DNA of 64,000 nt. Source: Diplonema japonicum. Taxonomy: Eukaryota; Euglenozoa; Diplonemea; Diplonemida; Diplonemidae. Below the pieces are notes generated by a model. That model worked only from the letters and a program-made list of their open reading frames with translations, was not told the origin of the DNA and made no database searches. The position numbers were made by a program, and so were the translations under genes. This document shows positions 8,433-18,890 of this stretch, one piece after another. The stretch is from positions 434,001-498,000 of the forward strand of contig OZ025668.1 in assembly GCA_964019335.1 (NCBI GenBank). The letters are read 5' to 3'. Positions within the stretch are counted from its first letter, which is position 1; the number at the start of each line of letters is the position of its first letter.

Positions 8433-10002
8433 ATATATGGTCACCTCTCCGCTATTTGTCACAAAGTACTGCCCGCAAATTTCATATTTCTTTAAGTGTA
8501 AAAATCAAAAGCCGTGCCTGGATTTGCTCCAGAAGTGGAATAAAATTTTGAATAAGAAAATCATGGCTAGGTGCTGTCATTTTTTTTACTTTCTTTAAAC
8601 CCAGCGAAAATTAAGCAGGATTTACACTACTTTTCCCTTTAATTCCATGTCAAAGTTGTGCAAACTGTGTTCATACGCCACGAGAACCGGTATCTTGTTA
8701 TCCAGCTTCCCTCAGGCCATGCAGTCGAAGCTGTTGGGGTCACACATTGTGAAGTCGTGAAGCCCTTCAAGGGTAGTGACTTCAGAGCAGTCGGTGCAGC
8801 CGATACGGCGCATAGCGGCGTTGTGGGCTTCTAAGACGGGTTTGGGTGTGGGTCTTGCATCAGCACCTCGGTGTCTGTGGGCACTGGCAAGGTCCCTGGG
8901 ACCTGGGGGACCTGGGTACCAAAAAGTTTTCTGGAGACCCACACACACTTGGCACCCCAAAAAACAGACTTTATTTTTTTTTCTCTGGGGCCACCTGGCT
9001 GGTGTCCCCCCCAGTAGGGGCCCTACCAAGGCTGATTTTGCCATTTTTTGGAACTTTTCCATTGGGAAATTTGGCCTGATTTGTCTCGGGCGTTTCTTCA
9101 GGAAGGTGGAGTAGCCAACTACATCAGCACCCGAGCCCAGGTACTGTACGTAGAACTCATGAAAAGTGCCTTGGACGTAACGCAGCCCAATGCGTTGATC
9201 ACTCCCGGGAGAAACACGAATTTTGATGCAGAATCGATTCATTTTGCCACCAAGTCACAATAGCGCAGGCTATGCCTGTCGACAATGTATCAGAACGCAT
9301 TTTCCCTGCGGGGGACTCTCGTGTTCTGTAACACAAACGCGTGTCACTGTTGCCCAAGGAAAAGAACTTGACGATGTCCTTCGGGTCGACATCCTTGTCC
9401 AAGAAGGGCTGTTTTGAACCACCGTTTCTCCCACCGAATTCATCCGGCTCTTTGCAGTAGATGCCGAAAAACCGCTGCAAGAGTCCCAACAGCACCCCAC
9501 AAGTACCTCATGGTGTTTGCTGGGCCAAAAGAGCACTTAGAAGTGTCGCTGTGTAGAAAATCTGATTTTATTGCCTGAATCAGGAGGGCCAAAAACAGGC
9601 CAAAAAACGCACACAAATTGGCTCACTAGTGCCCACCGAAGATCGTACAGAGACAAAAGTACCTTCCAGTGGAACCCCTCTTGGGCTGCAGATTGTCAAT
9701 AAAATTTTGAATAAGAGATCTATGGTTAAATGCTGCGCGTTTCTGGGTGAATAAATCGGGATTTGCTGCATTTTCCCGTTTTCGTGGCAGCCGAATTTCG
9801 GTTCATTTTTATGTTTCATCCCTCCACATTGTATTTTTTTCTCAAAAGCAAGCCCTTTAACGGAGTTTTCGGGACTATTTACACGTTTCTTTCATACTTC
9901 CTGTGGTTGCATGCTGCCCCTTTTTTGTGAATATTTAAAAAAGCGTTTTTTTCGCATTTTTCGAAAAAAGCATTGACAAATAGCGGAGAGGTGACCATAT
10001 AT
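8433..10002 (-). mobile_element. Degenerate DNA transposon with perfect 29-bp terminal inverted repeats
   Basis: The sequence ATATATGGTCACCTCTCCGC... at 8433-8461 is repeated exactly, inverted, at 9974-10002. The repeats enclose 1.57 kb. Broken minus-strand frames (about 8712-9540) include a region I read as weakly piggyBac-like: SLGNSDTRLCYRTRESP, then GIACAIVTWWQNESI where piggyBac proteins have a V-x-W-x-D segment. Two direct subterminal repeats, AATAAAATTTTGAATAAGA plus a flanking motif, lie at ~8549 and ~9697. The TATA-rich bases at each edge could be the target duplication. piggyBac elements normally use TTAA and CC-starting ends, so the family assignment is tentative. The inverted repeat is certain. 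Confidence 0.6.
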
Positions 10003-10012
10003 CCTTTTTTAT

Positions 10013-10339
10013 CTATGCCCTCATGTGACGTCTGTCGGGCTTCCACGGCACGGTGGGGGGCGACGAAAAGGGGAAGTTCGGGAGGGAGTGAGAGGACACG
10101 AAAGATGTGCTCTTACTACTGACGCTCCTGCTGGGCGAGGAGAGAAATGTGGAAGAGGATACTAGGCTCGATAAGCTTGATGCATCCTCGTCACTGCTGC
10201 AGACACTGCCCGATCCCTGCCTCGACAGGTCTTCAAAAGAAATCCCCTCCCCGTCTCTTCTGTAACCGTGCGTCACAGACCGCAAGAAGTTGAACACATG
10301 CCCATTAGGCTCCTTCCTCAATCGTTGCGTTCCATGCAT
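10013..10339 (-). CDS. Small Ser-rich hypothetical protein
   Basis: A 108-residue frame begins MHGTQRLRKEPNGHVFNF and continues with GISFEDLSRQ and a Ser-rich tail. It sits in the right strand and order between the PDE12-like gene and the transposon, whose inverted repeat begins 11 bp beyond the stop codon. Composition (GC about half, no homopolymers) differs from the surrounding spacer, which favours real coding sequence. No domain is recognised. It may be a short gene or the surviving 5' part of a gene truncated by the insertion. Confidence 0.45.
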   Translation of the reverse strand: MHGTQRLRKEPNGHVFNFLRSVTHGYRRDGEGISFEDLSRQGSGSVCSSDEDASSLSSLVSSSTFLSSPSRSVSSKSTSFVSSHSLPNFPFSSPPTVPWKPDRRHMRA

Positions 10340-10443
10340 GTCTTTTTTTTTTTTTCCCCCTTTTCTCTGAGCAATTCTTTTTTTTTTTTTTTTTTATTTT
10401 TTCCGAAAATATGGAAAAAAAAAAAAAAAAAGAGAAAAAAAGA

Positions 10444-10570
10444 GGAACTGGCCGTTATTTTGTACGTGCCGGGGGTAAAAACCTAAGTTTATAAACCCCG
10501 AAAACCCGTTGCCAAACGTTTTCCCCCCTTTTTTTTTTGTTTGACAAAAAGTCAAAGACTCGTTCTTGCA
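10444..10570 (+). repeat. SINE-like repeat R2, copy 1
   Basis: This is a diverged copy of a ~112-bp unit beginning GGAACTGGCCGTT and ending GACTCGTTCTTGCA followed by A-rich sequence. Other copies are at 27885-27996 and 39851-40030, with a 5'-truncated one at 28602-28637. Loss of the 5' end in one copy and the constant A-tailed 3' end fit a retroposon read on the plus strand. Compared with the other copies, this one has several expanded homopolymers. Confidence 0.7.
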
Positions 10571-10762
10571 TGGAATGAAAAAAAAAAGGGAAAAAAAAAA
10601 CAAAAAAAAAAAACTAATGCTGATTCTCTCTAACGCCCGTAGGTAAACGAAAAACCCGGCTCGCATACACCCTGTCAATGTTTCCTATTTCCCCTCCCCC
10701 GAAGGTTTAAGGCTAGGTACCACAGGAGGAGAACATAACAACAAAAAAAAAAAAAAAAAATC

Positions 10763-12679
10763 TCAAACATAAACTAAATCCACGTACACAGGGATGTGGT
10801 CGGAGGGATGCTCGGCAGTGGGAAGGCTCTCGTTTACAGCAGGAACAGACATGGTACCGGCTACCTGAAACGTCTGGGGGCTATAGAGAGTATAATCGAG
10901 GACTTCCCCAAAACCAGGGGTGAAGATGGTCTTCCGCAGCGAAGCAGGGTTCGGGTTGCGCAAGGAAAACGGAACGGAGAGGGTAAGCGACAGTTCAGGA
11001 CCGCCGAAGTACTCCTGTGTGTAACGCCAGTCAGGGTCTGTAGGTTTGATCACCCCACCGTCGATCATCCTATAGGCGCAAGGGGGCTGTATCACCCTGG
11101 GAACCTTCATATCAATCCCCGTTGCCTTCACACCACAGGACAGAACAAGTGATAATGCATCGAAGAACTCCCGGTCTGTAGGTACCTCCGTCTTCTCATC
11201 AATCACGAAAACCCCTTTACACAAATCGTAATCAATGCTTGATTCAACCTTTACCCCGTCAATGGTCAACACACCGTCCATCACGTTCACCTCAATATCC
11301 CGTTCCCCTACCTTATATGTGCCCATTGTTATGTCGGGTTTGATGTCCATGGGACGAGAATGTGTCACAGTGTTCAGATCGCCCGTTAGGATCAGATTGT
11401 TTGCGTACCCTTTGTCGGCAGCATGGGAGTATAGAAGGAATAGTTGCAACGCTCTGATGACGTTTCCGTATGGGCGGAAGTACAGGTGGGTGTTGCAGTA
11501 CGCGAAGCTTTTCCCTGTTTTGACATCGGAAATCTCGAGGAATTGCGCGACAGAAACTACCGTTTTAAAACATTCCACTGTCGGTGCGTGGTTCACAATG
11601 TCCCCGAGGATGTGTGACGGGAACCCGAGGCCGGACGGATCGCCGCCCAACGGCAGTTTTTCCTTTTTAATGATTGTAAAGCGGGATGTTTTCCAGAACA
11701 CAGCACAGCCTTCTGCGCCGGTTCCAATCTTCGGAAGGTGCCACCCGTCGTATCCGAACCCCGAGAGGACCGAGAGAAGCTTTTTGAAAACGGTGTTTCC
11801 AGATTCTTGAAGGGAAATTATATCACAGTCCATTTCGATAATATCTTTCAGGATAACATGGAAACGGTAGCGTTGATCCAAAATGTCACGTTCGACATAA
11901 GGGTACAGAACCTCTCTGCCATAGGTGGTTCCGGCTGCGAACATGTCCGCGAGGATGTTGTAAGAACCGATACGAATGGCTTCGGATGGAAGTTCCGTGT
12001 TTTTTTTCCACGATTCGTATTTTTCGGTCAAGGCCGGGTGGAGCGGAATGGTGTCCTTGGAAGCCTCGATTTTTTTTGTAGAGACAAAGCCGTTCTCACC
12101 GTAGCATGTTATCGTTAAACCAACTCGCTTCCCAACCTCTTTTTCCGTTGGCGTAAAGTAACAGCTGTTCGTGCCCTCGTGACAAATATCCCCGTCATCA
12201 CATGTTGACCACATGTATCTTACTTCCAAAGGGTTAGATCTTGTCCCCAACATGGTGGCGTCAGCCTTAAGAGGAACACCTTGCATGGGCCATTCGTTTG
12301 ATAATGTTATGTCGGATACTACAGGTGGGTCGAAGAATACAGGAATGGTGTCTTTGCCGAATGTTAAACTGCAGTTGCCAGAATCCCAAGCTTCTGCGTT
12401 GGTTTTTCCGTTGATTTCGTGGGTTGGTGTGACGTCCATTTTGGCCCATTTGGAGATCTTTCCCAGGGTCTTCTCTGCTGCGACATCTTCCCATCCCATT
12501 ACGGTCTTCGTTTTGCCGTTCAGCCGTATTGTGAATTGGATGCCGTTCTCCTCCTTTCCCACGGGGCCGGACTTCACATGGTGCACCTCTACTCTGTTTG
12601 CGCTTTCAACACCAATCGACATCCTTCTTGTCCTCCCTATCACAAACACCCGTGTTGCAAATGATCCAAATCGATACAT
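10763..12679 (-). CDS. PDE12-like 2',5'-phosphodiesterase / CCR4-type exonuclease
   Basis: A single exon of 638 residues. The C-terminal ~400 residues are an endonuclease/exonuclease/phosphatase domain of the CCR4/nocturnin/PDE12 group: SYNILAD at 239, the metal-binding Glu in LQES (292), NTHLYFRP at 396, GDLNT at 433 and the terminal SDH at 626-628. The ~230-residue N-terminal region with beta-rich, Ig-like spacing and the overall length resemble PDE12, which removes 2',5'-oligoadenylate or poly(A) from mitochondrial RNA in animals. The first residues (MYRFGSFATRVFVIGRTRR) are basic and hydrophobic, compatible with a mitochondrial presequence. All catalytic motifs are present, so it should be active. 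CCR4 or angel-type deadenylases are alternatives. Confidence 0.8.
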   Translation of the reverse strand: MYRFGSFATRVFVIGRTRRMSIGVESANRVEVHHVKSGPVGKEENGIQFTIRLNGKTKTVMGWEDVAAEKTLGKISKWAKMDVTPTHEINGKTNAEAWDSGNCSLTFGKDTIPVFFDPPVVSDITLSNEWPMQGVPLKADATMLGTRSNPLEVRYMWSTCDDGDICHEGTNSCYFTPTEKEVGKRVGLTITCYGENGFVSTKKIEASKDTIPLHPALTEKYESWKKNTELPSEAIRIGSYNILADMFAAGTTYGREVLYPYVERDILDQRYRFHVILKDIIEMDCDIISLQESGNTVFKKLLSVLSGFGYDGWHLPKIGTGAEGCAVFWKTSRFTIIKKEKLPLGGDPSGLGFPSHILGDIVNHAPTVECFKTVVSVAQFLEISDVKTGKSFAYCNTHLYFRPYGNVIRALQLFLLYSHAADKGYANNLILTGDLNTVTHSRPMDIKPDITMGTYKVGERDIEVNVMDGVLTIDGVKVESSIDYDLCKGVFVIDEKTEVPTDREFFDALSLVLSCGVKATGIDMKVPRVIQPPCAYRMIDGGVIKPTDPDWRYTQEYFGGPELSLTLSVPFSLRNPNPASLRKTIFTPGFGEVLDYTLYSPQTFQVAGTMSVPAVNESLPTAEHPSDHIPVYVDLVYV

Positions 12680-12827
12680 AAAAGAAAAAAAAAAGAAAAA
12701 AAAAACTAAAAGGAACGTGGGGGAGAGGGAAGAAAAAAAAAAAAAAAAAAAAAAAAGGCGACCAGGGAAAGAAATAACACACGAGGTATTTTTTTTTTTT
12801 GTTCAAAATACACACTTAACGGTTAAC

Positions 12828-12858
<31 letters not shown>

Positions 12859-12865
<7 letters not shown>

Positions 12866-13850
12866 GCGGATACTTCGATGCCCTTTCTCCTGAAGAGTTT
12901 AATGGGGAAGTTTTCCGTGATTTGGTGGTTGTCCTCCAGCAACACGACCAGGTTGACCTCGAATTCGACTTTGAAGTTATTGGCGACAAGGGTGGGACAG
13001 GTGAACCACCGGGGGAAGATCATGTACAGGGGGATATCCAGTCCTTCCACGATATTGCCGTCTGCTATCTGGATGTTTTGTATTTCAGTGGCCTCCTTGG
13101 CAACACCTTCAGCGGCCGCGCAGAATTCAACACGAACAAGCTGCAGCTCAATAGATTTGATTTTTTGGGAGCACGCTTCCACCCTAATATTACCTGTTAG
13201 AGGTTTTGCAATATCGCACGTGTAACTATCCAATTGCCCAGCGATTCTAAATTGAGGTACATGTTGCAAATTGGCTTTTTTAACATTACGCAGGGTTTGC
13301 GGGTCGAGGGCAAACGGTAAAGCTTGTTGTTCCTCGTCAAACTCCGGTTTCCAACTCTGTCCTTGGTTCATCACATTAAATGTGGTCTGCTCCACCACAT
13401 TTTTCTGGAACATTCCCCTTGTCATTTCGACTGTTAGTGTGTATGATACGCTGACGAAGACACCGTGATAGCTTTCCAAGAGGCCTACGCTGCCTGGTTT
13501 GCTCACAAGGTCGAATTCAAAGGGAATTTCAGTGGTACCATCAGGGAGCTTCCCCTCGTTGACGATCGGGATCTCCACCGCCAGCAATTTCAGTGGTTTT
13601 ATCGTATTGTAGAAGGCCTCGAAGATCCCGACCGCTTTCGGCGACAGTTGCAACGCCACCGCTCCCTCTGCTCGCACTACTATTCCCTGAGGGTTTTTTT
13701 TTTTTTTTTTTTTTTTTTGAAAAAAAAATTCTTTTTTAATACATTATGTGTGCAACCTCCTTTTGTCGTAGCAAGTACCACACCCCTCACCGTTTCCCCG
13801 CTCATGTAGGTTCCTCCTACTCGGTCCACCCTTATGTCCAATGTTGCCAT
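12859..13850 (-). CDS. VPS26C: VPS26C (DSCR3), retriever complex subunit
   Basis: Two exons, 13757-13850 and 12859-13679, with a 77-nt GT-AG intron, encode ~304 residues against 297 in humans. Arrestin-like sequence matches VPS26C along the whole length: GVFVSVSYTL, then ATEIQNIQIADG, FPRWFTCPT, NNFKVEFEVNLVVLL and ITENFPIKL. VPS26C pairs with VPS35L and VPS29 in retriever, which recycles membrane cargo from endosomes independently of retromer. The start exon (MATLDIRVDRVGGTYMSGE) fits the family N-terminus. The acceptor is chosen as the AG that keeps the frame; a nearer CAG at 13687 would shift it. Confidence 0.88.
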
Positions 13851-14166
13851 TTTTTTTTTTTCTTTCTTGAGGGGTGTGTGTTTCCTCCCTCCTTTTTTTT
13901 TTGATTTTTTTTTTATTTTTTTTTTTGCTTATCGCCGAGAAGAAATAATTTGCAATTTTAATAAGGGAGTTTCATTTTTTTTACTTACAACAAAAAAAGG
14001 GGTAAAAAAGTGGAACACAAAAAAAGACGGGGGGGGGGAGAAAAAGAGACAACATAAGAAAGAAAGGAAAAAAAAGATATATAAAAAAATATGCAGGTAT
14101 TCTATTCACTAAATAAGAGGGGGGAGAGAGGATCTAAAAAAAGGGAGAGGTGGGGGGAGATAAAAT
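13851..14166. other. Spacer, homopolymer-rich
   Basis: The spacer holds mostly T- and A-runs and short G-runs between the VPS26C start and the next gene's stop. The pyrimidine-rich minus-strand sequence is suitable for a trans-splice acceptor and polyadenylation region. No gene or repeat family is recognised. Confidence 0.5.
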
Positions 14167-15508
14167 CTAATAATAATCAGGAGGGTATCCATACTGCGGC
14201 ATCTTCCTGTGGTCCTCCTCTTCGTCTTCATAGCTGTCTTCTTGGTCATAGTAAGACCCCCTTCGTGACCGGGTGGCGTAGGTGGTTGGCTGGCGAACGG
14301 CGTCCGTTTGATCGACAAAGGCGTTTGAGCGATCGTAGTCACCTATGTTCTGCCAACCAATGTCCCTTTTGAGATTCGCGTTCCATTGTGGGCGGGTGCG
14401 GGCGACTTTGGGTTCCTTTTTTTTTTTTTTATTTATTTTTTTTTTTTTTTCTCTTCCTCCATCATACCCTCAACGTGTCTGCCCACTGTGACGAGTATTT
14501 ATTCTCGATATTCCCCAGCTTCACCAGATGCTTCCCGTAGTTGAAGTTCTCCTTCCCCAGCTTCTCAGCCATTGTCCTTCCCCTCCTAGACGACGATCTG
14601 GTCCTTGTAAGATCCTCGGGAATCTCATACTCCACATTGTCGAAGTGCCGCATCAACGTCGAAGCATTTGACGCCCTCCTCCCTCTATGGTAAGACTCCT
14701 TGTGCGCTGATGACGAACGTGATCGGCGAGGAAGCGGGCGGTCAGGTTGATGTTGGGGATGGGGTTGATGTTGTTGCGGTACGGGTGGGATTGACACAGG
14801 GCGTTTTGGCGGCAATGGTGGCCGGTATGCTGGTGTCTGCTGGCTTCTCAACATTCGTTGCAGCTCGTCGACCTGCTGTTGAAGCCGCTCTGCACGATCC
14901 TCTGCTTCACGCAACGCGTGTGTAGTCTGCACTGCTGGCGGTGGCGGAGCTTGCATTCCCCCCTCCGCAGGTTCCATTCTACCCGGCGACACTGTCGGCA
15001 TCATACCCCCACCACCCGGGGAAGATCCTGGCGAACTACAACTTCTATTTAATTTATACTCCTGAAACGGTGTCATCTCCGTCTCTTGTTGAGGAACAGG
15101 TGCCGTGCCCCACCCCATGTTGTTAACGGGTGGCCGTGAGGTTGGTACAATGTCACGGTTCTCAGGGGTGACCACTGGTGTAGCCCATGCAACAGTCGGA
15201 GTACTGGTTTGCCTTGAGTACTGCCCCATGGCCTCTCCCCATGATATACTATTGGTTGGGTGTTGTTGTTGTTGTGTTGGGTTTTGTTCTGGTACTGGTG
15301 TTGTTGAAGGGGTGTTGTTTTCTCGCGATGCCGACCGGTACTTTCCCAGGACGTCGGGCCATCCTGACGCGCTGCTTGCTGACATTGTTTTCGCTATCTT
15401 TCTATATGCTTCCTCTACCCCATCGGGGCTTCCTTCCCTTTTTTCTTGTACTACCCGCCTCTCTTGTTCCGGGGAAGCCCACCAGTTGCCGCTTATCATT
15501 GTCGTCAT
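14167..15508 (-). CDS. Low-complexity coiled-coil protein, two exons
   Basis: Exons 14468-15508 and 14167-14415 flank a 52-nt GTATGA...AAG intron made largely of A. Together they encode ~429 residues. The N-terminus (MTTMISGNWWASPEQERRVV) is followed by Gln/Pro/Thr-rich disordered sequence and a coiled coil near residues 195-220 (ALREAEDRAERLQQQVDELQ). Next comes a proline-rich basic patch, then an Arg/Ser-rich segment before EKLGKENFNYGKHLVKLGNI. Exon 2 continues the same frame with WNANLKRDIGWQNIGDYDR and ends in an acidic Tyr-rich tail (PDYY). The continuity of sense across the junction supports the splice. No family is recognised. A scaffold or cytoskeletal linker is possible, without evidence. 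Confidence 0.75.
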
Positions 15509-15843
15509 GTTCTTTCGTGTTCACGCTCGCATTAGCTTTTTTTCGTGACGAGAAATAAACAAAACAAAAAAAAACCACTGCCACCCCCCCCCACCACCTT
15601 TTTTCTGTTTTTGTAATATTTTCAAGGGACACGGAAGAAGAAAAAGAAGAATGAAAAAAAAAAAAGAAAAAAAAAAAACACCTCCATTATGACAGACATG
15701 TACCGTGTGAAAACGTAAGTAAATAATAAAAAAAAGATGAAAATATATCATGCATGATCAATGAAACGCAAGAGAGAGAAGAGGGGAAAAAAATGAGGGG
15801 AGGGGTGTGGGAGAACCGACGGAAACAAAAAATAAGGAGACAT

Positions 15844-16794
15844 CTACTCCAAAGCGGTCATCTTGTCAACCCTGCCCGCATGGCGGCCGCCTTCGAAAGA
15901 AGTGGTAAGGTAAGCGTTGAGCATCTCCTTGTGGAGGTCGGGGCCGGATGTGCGCGCACCCATGCACAGGACGTTTGCGTTGTTGTGGAGACGGCACATT
16001 TTTGCTGTGTATGCCTCATGGCAGAGGGCAGCACGAACCCCGGAGAACTTGCTGGCGGTGATTGCCATGCCAATACCGGAGCCACAGATCTAAGGGATTT
16101 TTTTTTTTTTTTTTAAATTTTATTTTTCTCTCCATACCAAAACACCCTTCCCACCGGTTTTGATGACCTCTGCGCACACTGCCGTCGCAATATCAGGATA
16201 GTCAACCCTGTCCGCCGTGTGAGTTCCCATGTCCACAACCTTCTTCCCAAGGGACTTTGCGTACTCCACCATGACTGCCTTCTCTTCGTAAGCAGCGTGG
16301 TCGCACCCGAAGACCAGTACATCGTCGTCGGAATCCTTTGCAGGTTCAAAGGTGGGCTTCTCGGTCATGATCTTTGCCACACGGTCTGCGTGGCGGCCGC
16401 CTGCGAACTCTGTTGCAAGGAAGGTGTCGACCATCTGCGACAGGATGGCCGGTCCTGAGGTGCGCGCACCCATGCACAACACGTTGCAGTTGTTGTGCTC
16501 TCTGCACATCATCGCCGTGTACTGGTCGTGGCACACGGCCGCCCGTATTCCCTTCATCTTGTTGGCTGAGATCGACATTCCTATCCCGCTTCCGCAGATC
16601 AGCACACCGCAGCTGTTCTCCTCGCTCAGCACCTTCTTGCACACCTCGGATGCCACATCTGGGTAATCCACCCTGTCCGTCGTGTGGACACCACAGTCCA
16701 CCACCTCCAACCCCATCTTGTTCAACTGTTCGACGACCTCAGCACGAGCTTTTGGGGCTGCGTGGTCACATCCGATCACCACTCTCCTGAACAT
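15844..16794 (-). CDS. Fused tandem ribose-5-phosphate isomerase B (RpiB-RpiB)
   Basis: Exons 16138-16794 and 15844-16089, joined across a 48-nt intron, encode 300 residues containing two complete RpiB/LacAB domains. The first opens VVIGCDHAA and has CGSGIGMSISANK (Cys67), CREHNNCNVLCMGART and GGRHADRV. The second opens VFGCDHAAYEE and has ICGSGIGMAITASK, HNNANVLCMGART and GGRHAGRV. Each domain therefore keeps the phosphate-binding and catalytic residues. The enzyme interconverts ribose 5-phosphate and ribulose 5-phosphate in the pentose phosphate pathway. RpiB is normally a ~150-residue homodimer, so a covalent double-length form would act as a built-in dimer. The intron lies just before the catalytic Cys of copy 2. 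Confidence 0.9.
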
Positions 16795-16941
16795 TTTCTA
16801 GCGTTGCAAGTGGGAGGGGATCTTCGTGTTATGTTCATTCACATCTTTTACACACAAAAAAAAGAGAAAAAAAAAAATATTACAGTTAACTGGGGTAAAT
16901 ATACTTTTTTTTTTTTCCTTTCTTTCTTCCTTTTTCACCAT

Positions 16942-18321
16942 TTAAACACCATCGCACGCCAGCCTCCGCACCTCCTCGACCATTGTGTAAAGCACGACGC
17001 TGTTGTCGTAGTGCATTCCGTCCCCACGGTGGAGGTGCTGGAAGGGGAGGGATATGGCGTAGAAGTCGATGGTGGGGATGCCGTATCGTGCTGCGAGACG
17101 GGCGGTGTGTGTATTCCACAAGCGGAGACGCGAGTTCGTGATGCGGAAGCCTTCAGAGTTTCGGCGGGGCTTGGGCCACGCTGGAGAACCTGCCCAAATG
17201 TACTTTGTAGGTGAGCCCTCCCGTGACGCGTTGATCCGGCGGAAGAGATCCTCTGTGTATTTGAAGAACCGTTCATGGGTCCACCCCATGTTAGCTGGCC
17301 ACGGACCAAACCCTACAACTGCGTAGTCAGGAAAATCGGTCGAACCTTTGAAAAGATACCTAGACCCGTTCTCGAGCAGGTCCGTCAGAAGTGGGTTGAA
17401 CGTGAACATCACGCGATGCCCGCCGGACAAAACCCTATCAGATTCACTTGTCTTTGTCAAAACAGGTGTCGTTCCTTCCCATGCAGCTTCGTAGTGCCGC
17501 CAGACTGTTCGGATCTGTGAGTCGCCGATGAAGAGCAACGATTTTTGTTTGCATGAAGGCGGCGGTGAAGCGGGGGATGTGGAGACCCATTCCCATTCCC
17601 CTGCCTTAACGTTCTGAAGCGGTTTGGGTTTTCGTTTTGTGTATCTGTGTGACAGGGGTGTCTTGGCGTCTCCACTGCATTTCAGCTGTACCTCGTACCC
17701 CTTCACCAGATACTTCTCCCTGAAGCTTGTTATCGTTTTCACTGTTTCCGTCACCCCGTTGAAGTGGTCTGTTTCCCATTTTACGGTGATTTTCGCGGTG
17801 ATTGTCGGGGTAGTTCTTAGAAGGGTGATCGGGGCGGTGAGCACGCAACGGTCTGTTTCAATCTTGTAGTCCGTTGGCGACATGATTTCGTTCGCTGTTT
17901 CGACGGTGATTCTGTAGTGATCCGGGCCTATTTGGTTTTTTAGAAGATGGTCCAATTGTTTGTTGTCGGTTATTCTTGCCCCGGAGTCCCATTTTGTGTC
18001 ACATTGTGTTCGTGATAGTTGGATCGATCCTTCGCAGTTTTTCGCATTCCAAAACAGCTTCCCTGACAGGACATTTCCCCCGCTTTTCAGTGCCGCTCCT
18101 ATAGTAAAGATTTCATTTTCGTTCTCTTCTTGCGTGGAGTTTTCAGGCACCGGCGATGGTATTCTTGTGCTGTGCTGGTTTTCCCTCTCCTGCACGACAA
18201 GCGGGGCGTTTTCTAGCTCCAGTGTAAATGTGTAGCAGTATACAATCACGCCAATGGACGCAAATAAGAGTACCCATGCTACCCCTGTTAAGAGCCTTCC
18301 TATGTGTTTGTGTCGGGCCAT
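16942..18321 (-). CDS. PC-esterase / SGNH-like type II membrane protein
   Basis: Starting at ATG 18321 the protein is ~459 residues. An upstream extension of the frame is pure Lys/Phe homopolymer and is excluded. A short basic N-terminus (MARHKHIGR) leads into one hydrophobic helix (~10-30), a signal anchor. The luminal part has a beta-rich region with several Cys, then an SGNH-type domain. LLFIGDSQIRTVWRHY carries the nucleophile Ser in block GDS, and GDGMHYDNSVVLYTM near the C-terminus carries the Asp-x2-His pair. This arrangement matches the PC-esterase families (TBL, NXPE, FAM113), which add or remove acyl groups on glycans in the Golgi. The catalytic triad appears complete; the substrate is unknown. 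Confidence 0.75.
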   Translation of the reverse strand: MARHKHIGRLLTGVAWVLLFASIGVIVYCYTFTLELENAPLVVQERENQHSTRIPSPVPENSTQEENENEIFTIGAALKSGGNVLSGKLFWNAKNCEGSIQLSRTQCDTKWDSGARITDNKQLDHLLKNQIGPDHYRITVETANEIMSPTDYKIETDRCVLTAPITLLRTTPTITAKITVKWETDHFNGVTETVKTITSFREKYLVKGYEVQLKCSGDAKTPLSHRYTKRKPKPLQNVKAGEWEWVSTSPASPPPSCKQKSLLFIGDSQIRTVWRHYEAAWEGTTPVLTKTSESDRVLSGGHRVMFTFNPLLTDLLENGSRYLFKGSTDFPDYAVVGFGPWPANMGWTHERFFKYTEDLFRRINASREGSPTKYIWAGSPAWPKPRRNSEGFRITNSRLRLWNTHTARLAARYGIPTIDFYAISLPFQHLHRGDGMHYDNSVVLYTMVEEVRRLACDGV

Positions 18322-18663
18322 TCTTTTTTTTTTTTTTTTACACCGACTTTTTTTTCTTTTTTTCCCGTTGGGCGAGGGGGGGGGGACAAAAAAAGGAAGA
18401 ACTAAATTGTAGTCTTTTTTTTTTTTTTTTTTTTTTTTTTCTTCCTTTTTTTTTTTTTTTTTTCCTTTTCGTCTCTCCTGCTCGTACAATGAAGAATGAA
18501 TGGGGGAAAAAAAAATTGACGAATAAGCTGCTCCCCAGTTTTTCTTCTTCTTTTTTTTTTTTCCTGATCGCCGCACATACCGGCCCGTTTCTTTCCTTAT
18601 GCTCTCTTGTCTTCCTCGCCTTTTATCAAAAAAGGGGGAGGGGACTATGGATAACGAGAAAAA

Positions 18664-18695
<32 letters not shown>

Positions 18696-18890
18696 CTGAA
18701 AATCAGAATGTGAAGAGAAACAAAAAGAAAAGGGTTTTGCTTTTTGTTTTTTTTTTTTTTTTTTGAAGAAAGAAATTCACCATTATAGGGGTGAGAAGTT
18801 AGTAGTGACTCCTACAGACACACACAAAAAACACACCCTCATCTAGCTGTCCTCCCCTTTTTTTTTTATTTATTTCTTTGTTCTTAGAGT
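18322..18890. other. Spacer, extreme A/T homopolymers
   Basis: Long A- and T-runs dominate (for example 18659-18694 and 18414-18440). A diverged R3-like sequence lies at about 18777-18811 (TCACCATTATAGGGGTGAG). Nothing coding is recognised. Confidence 0.5.
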
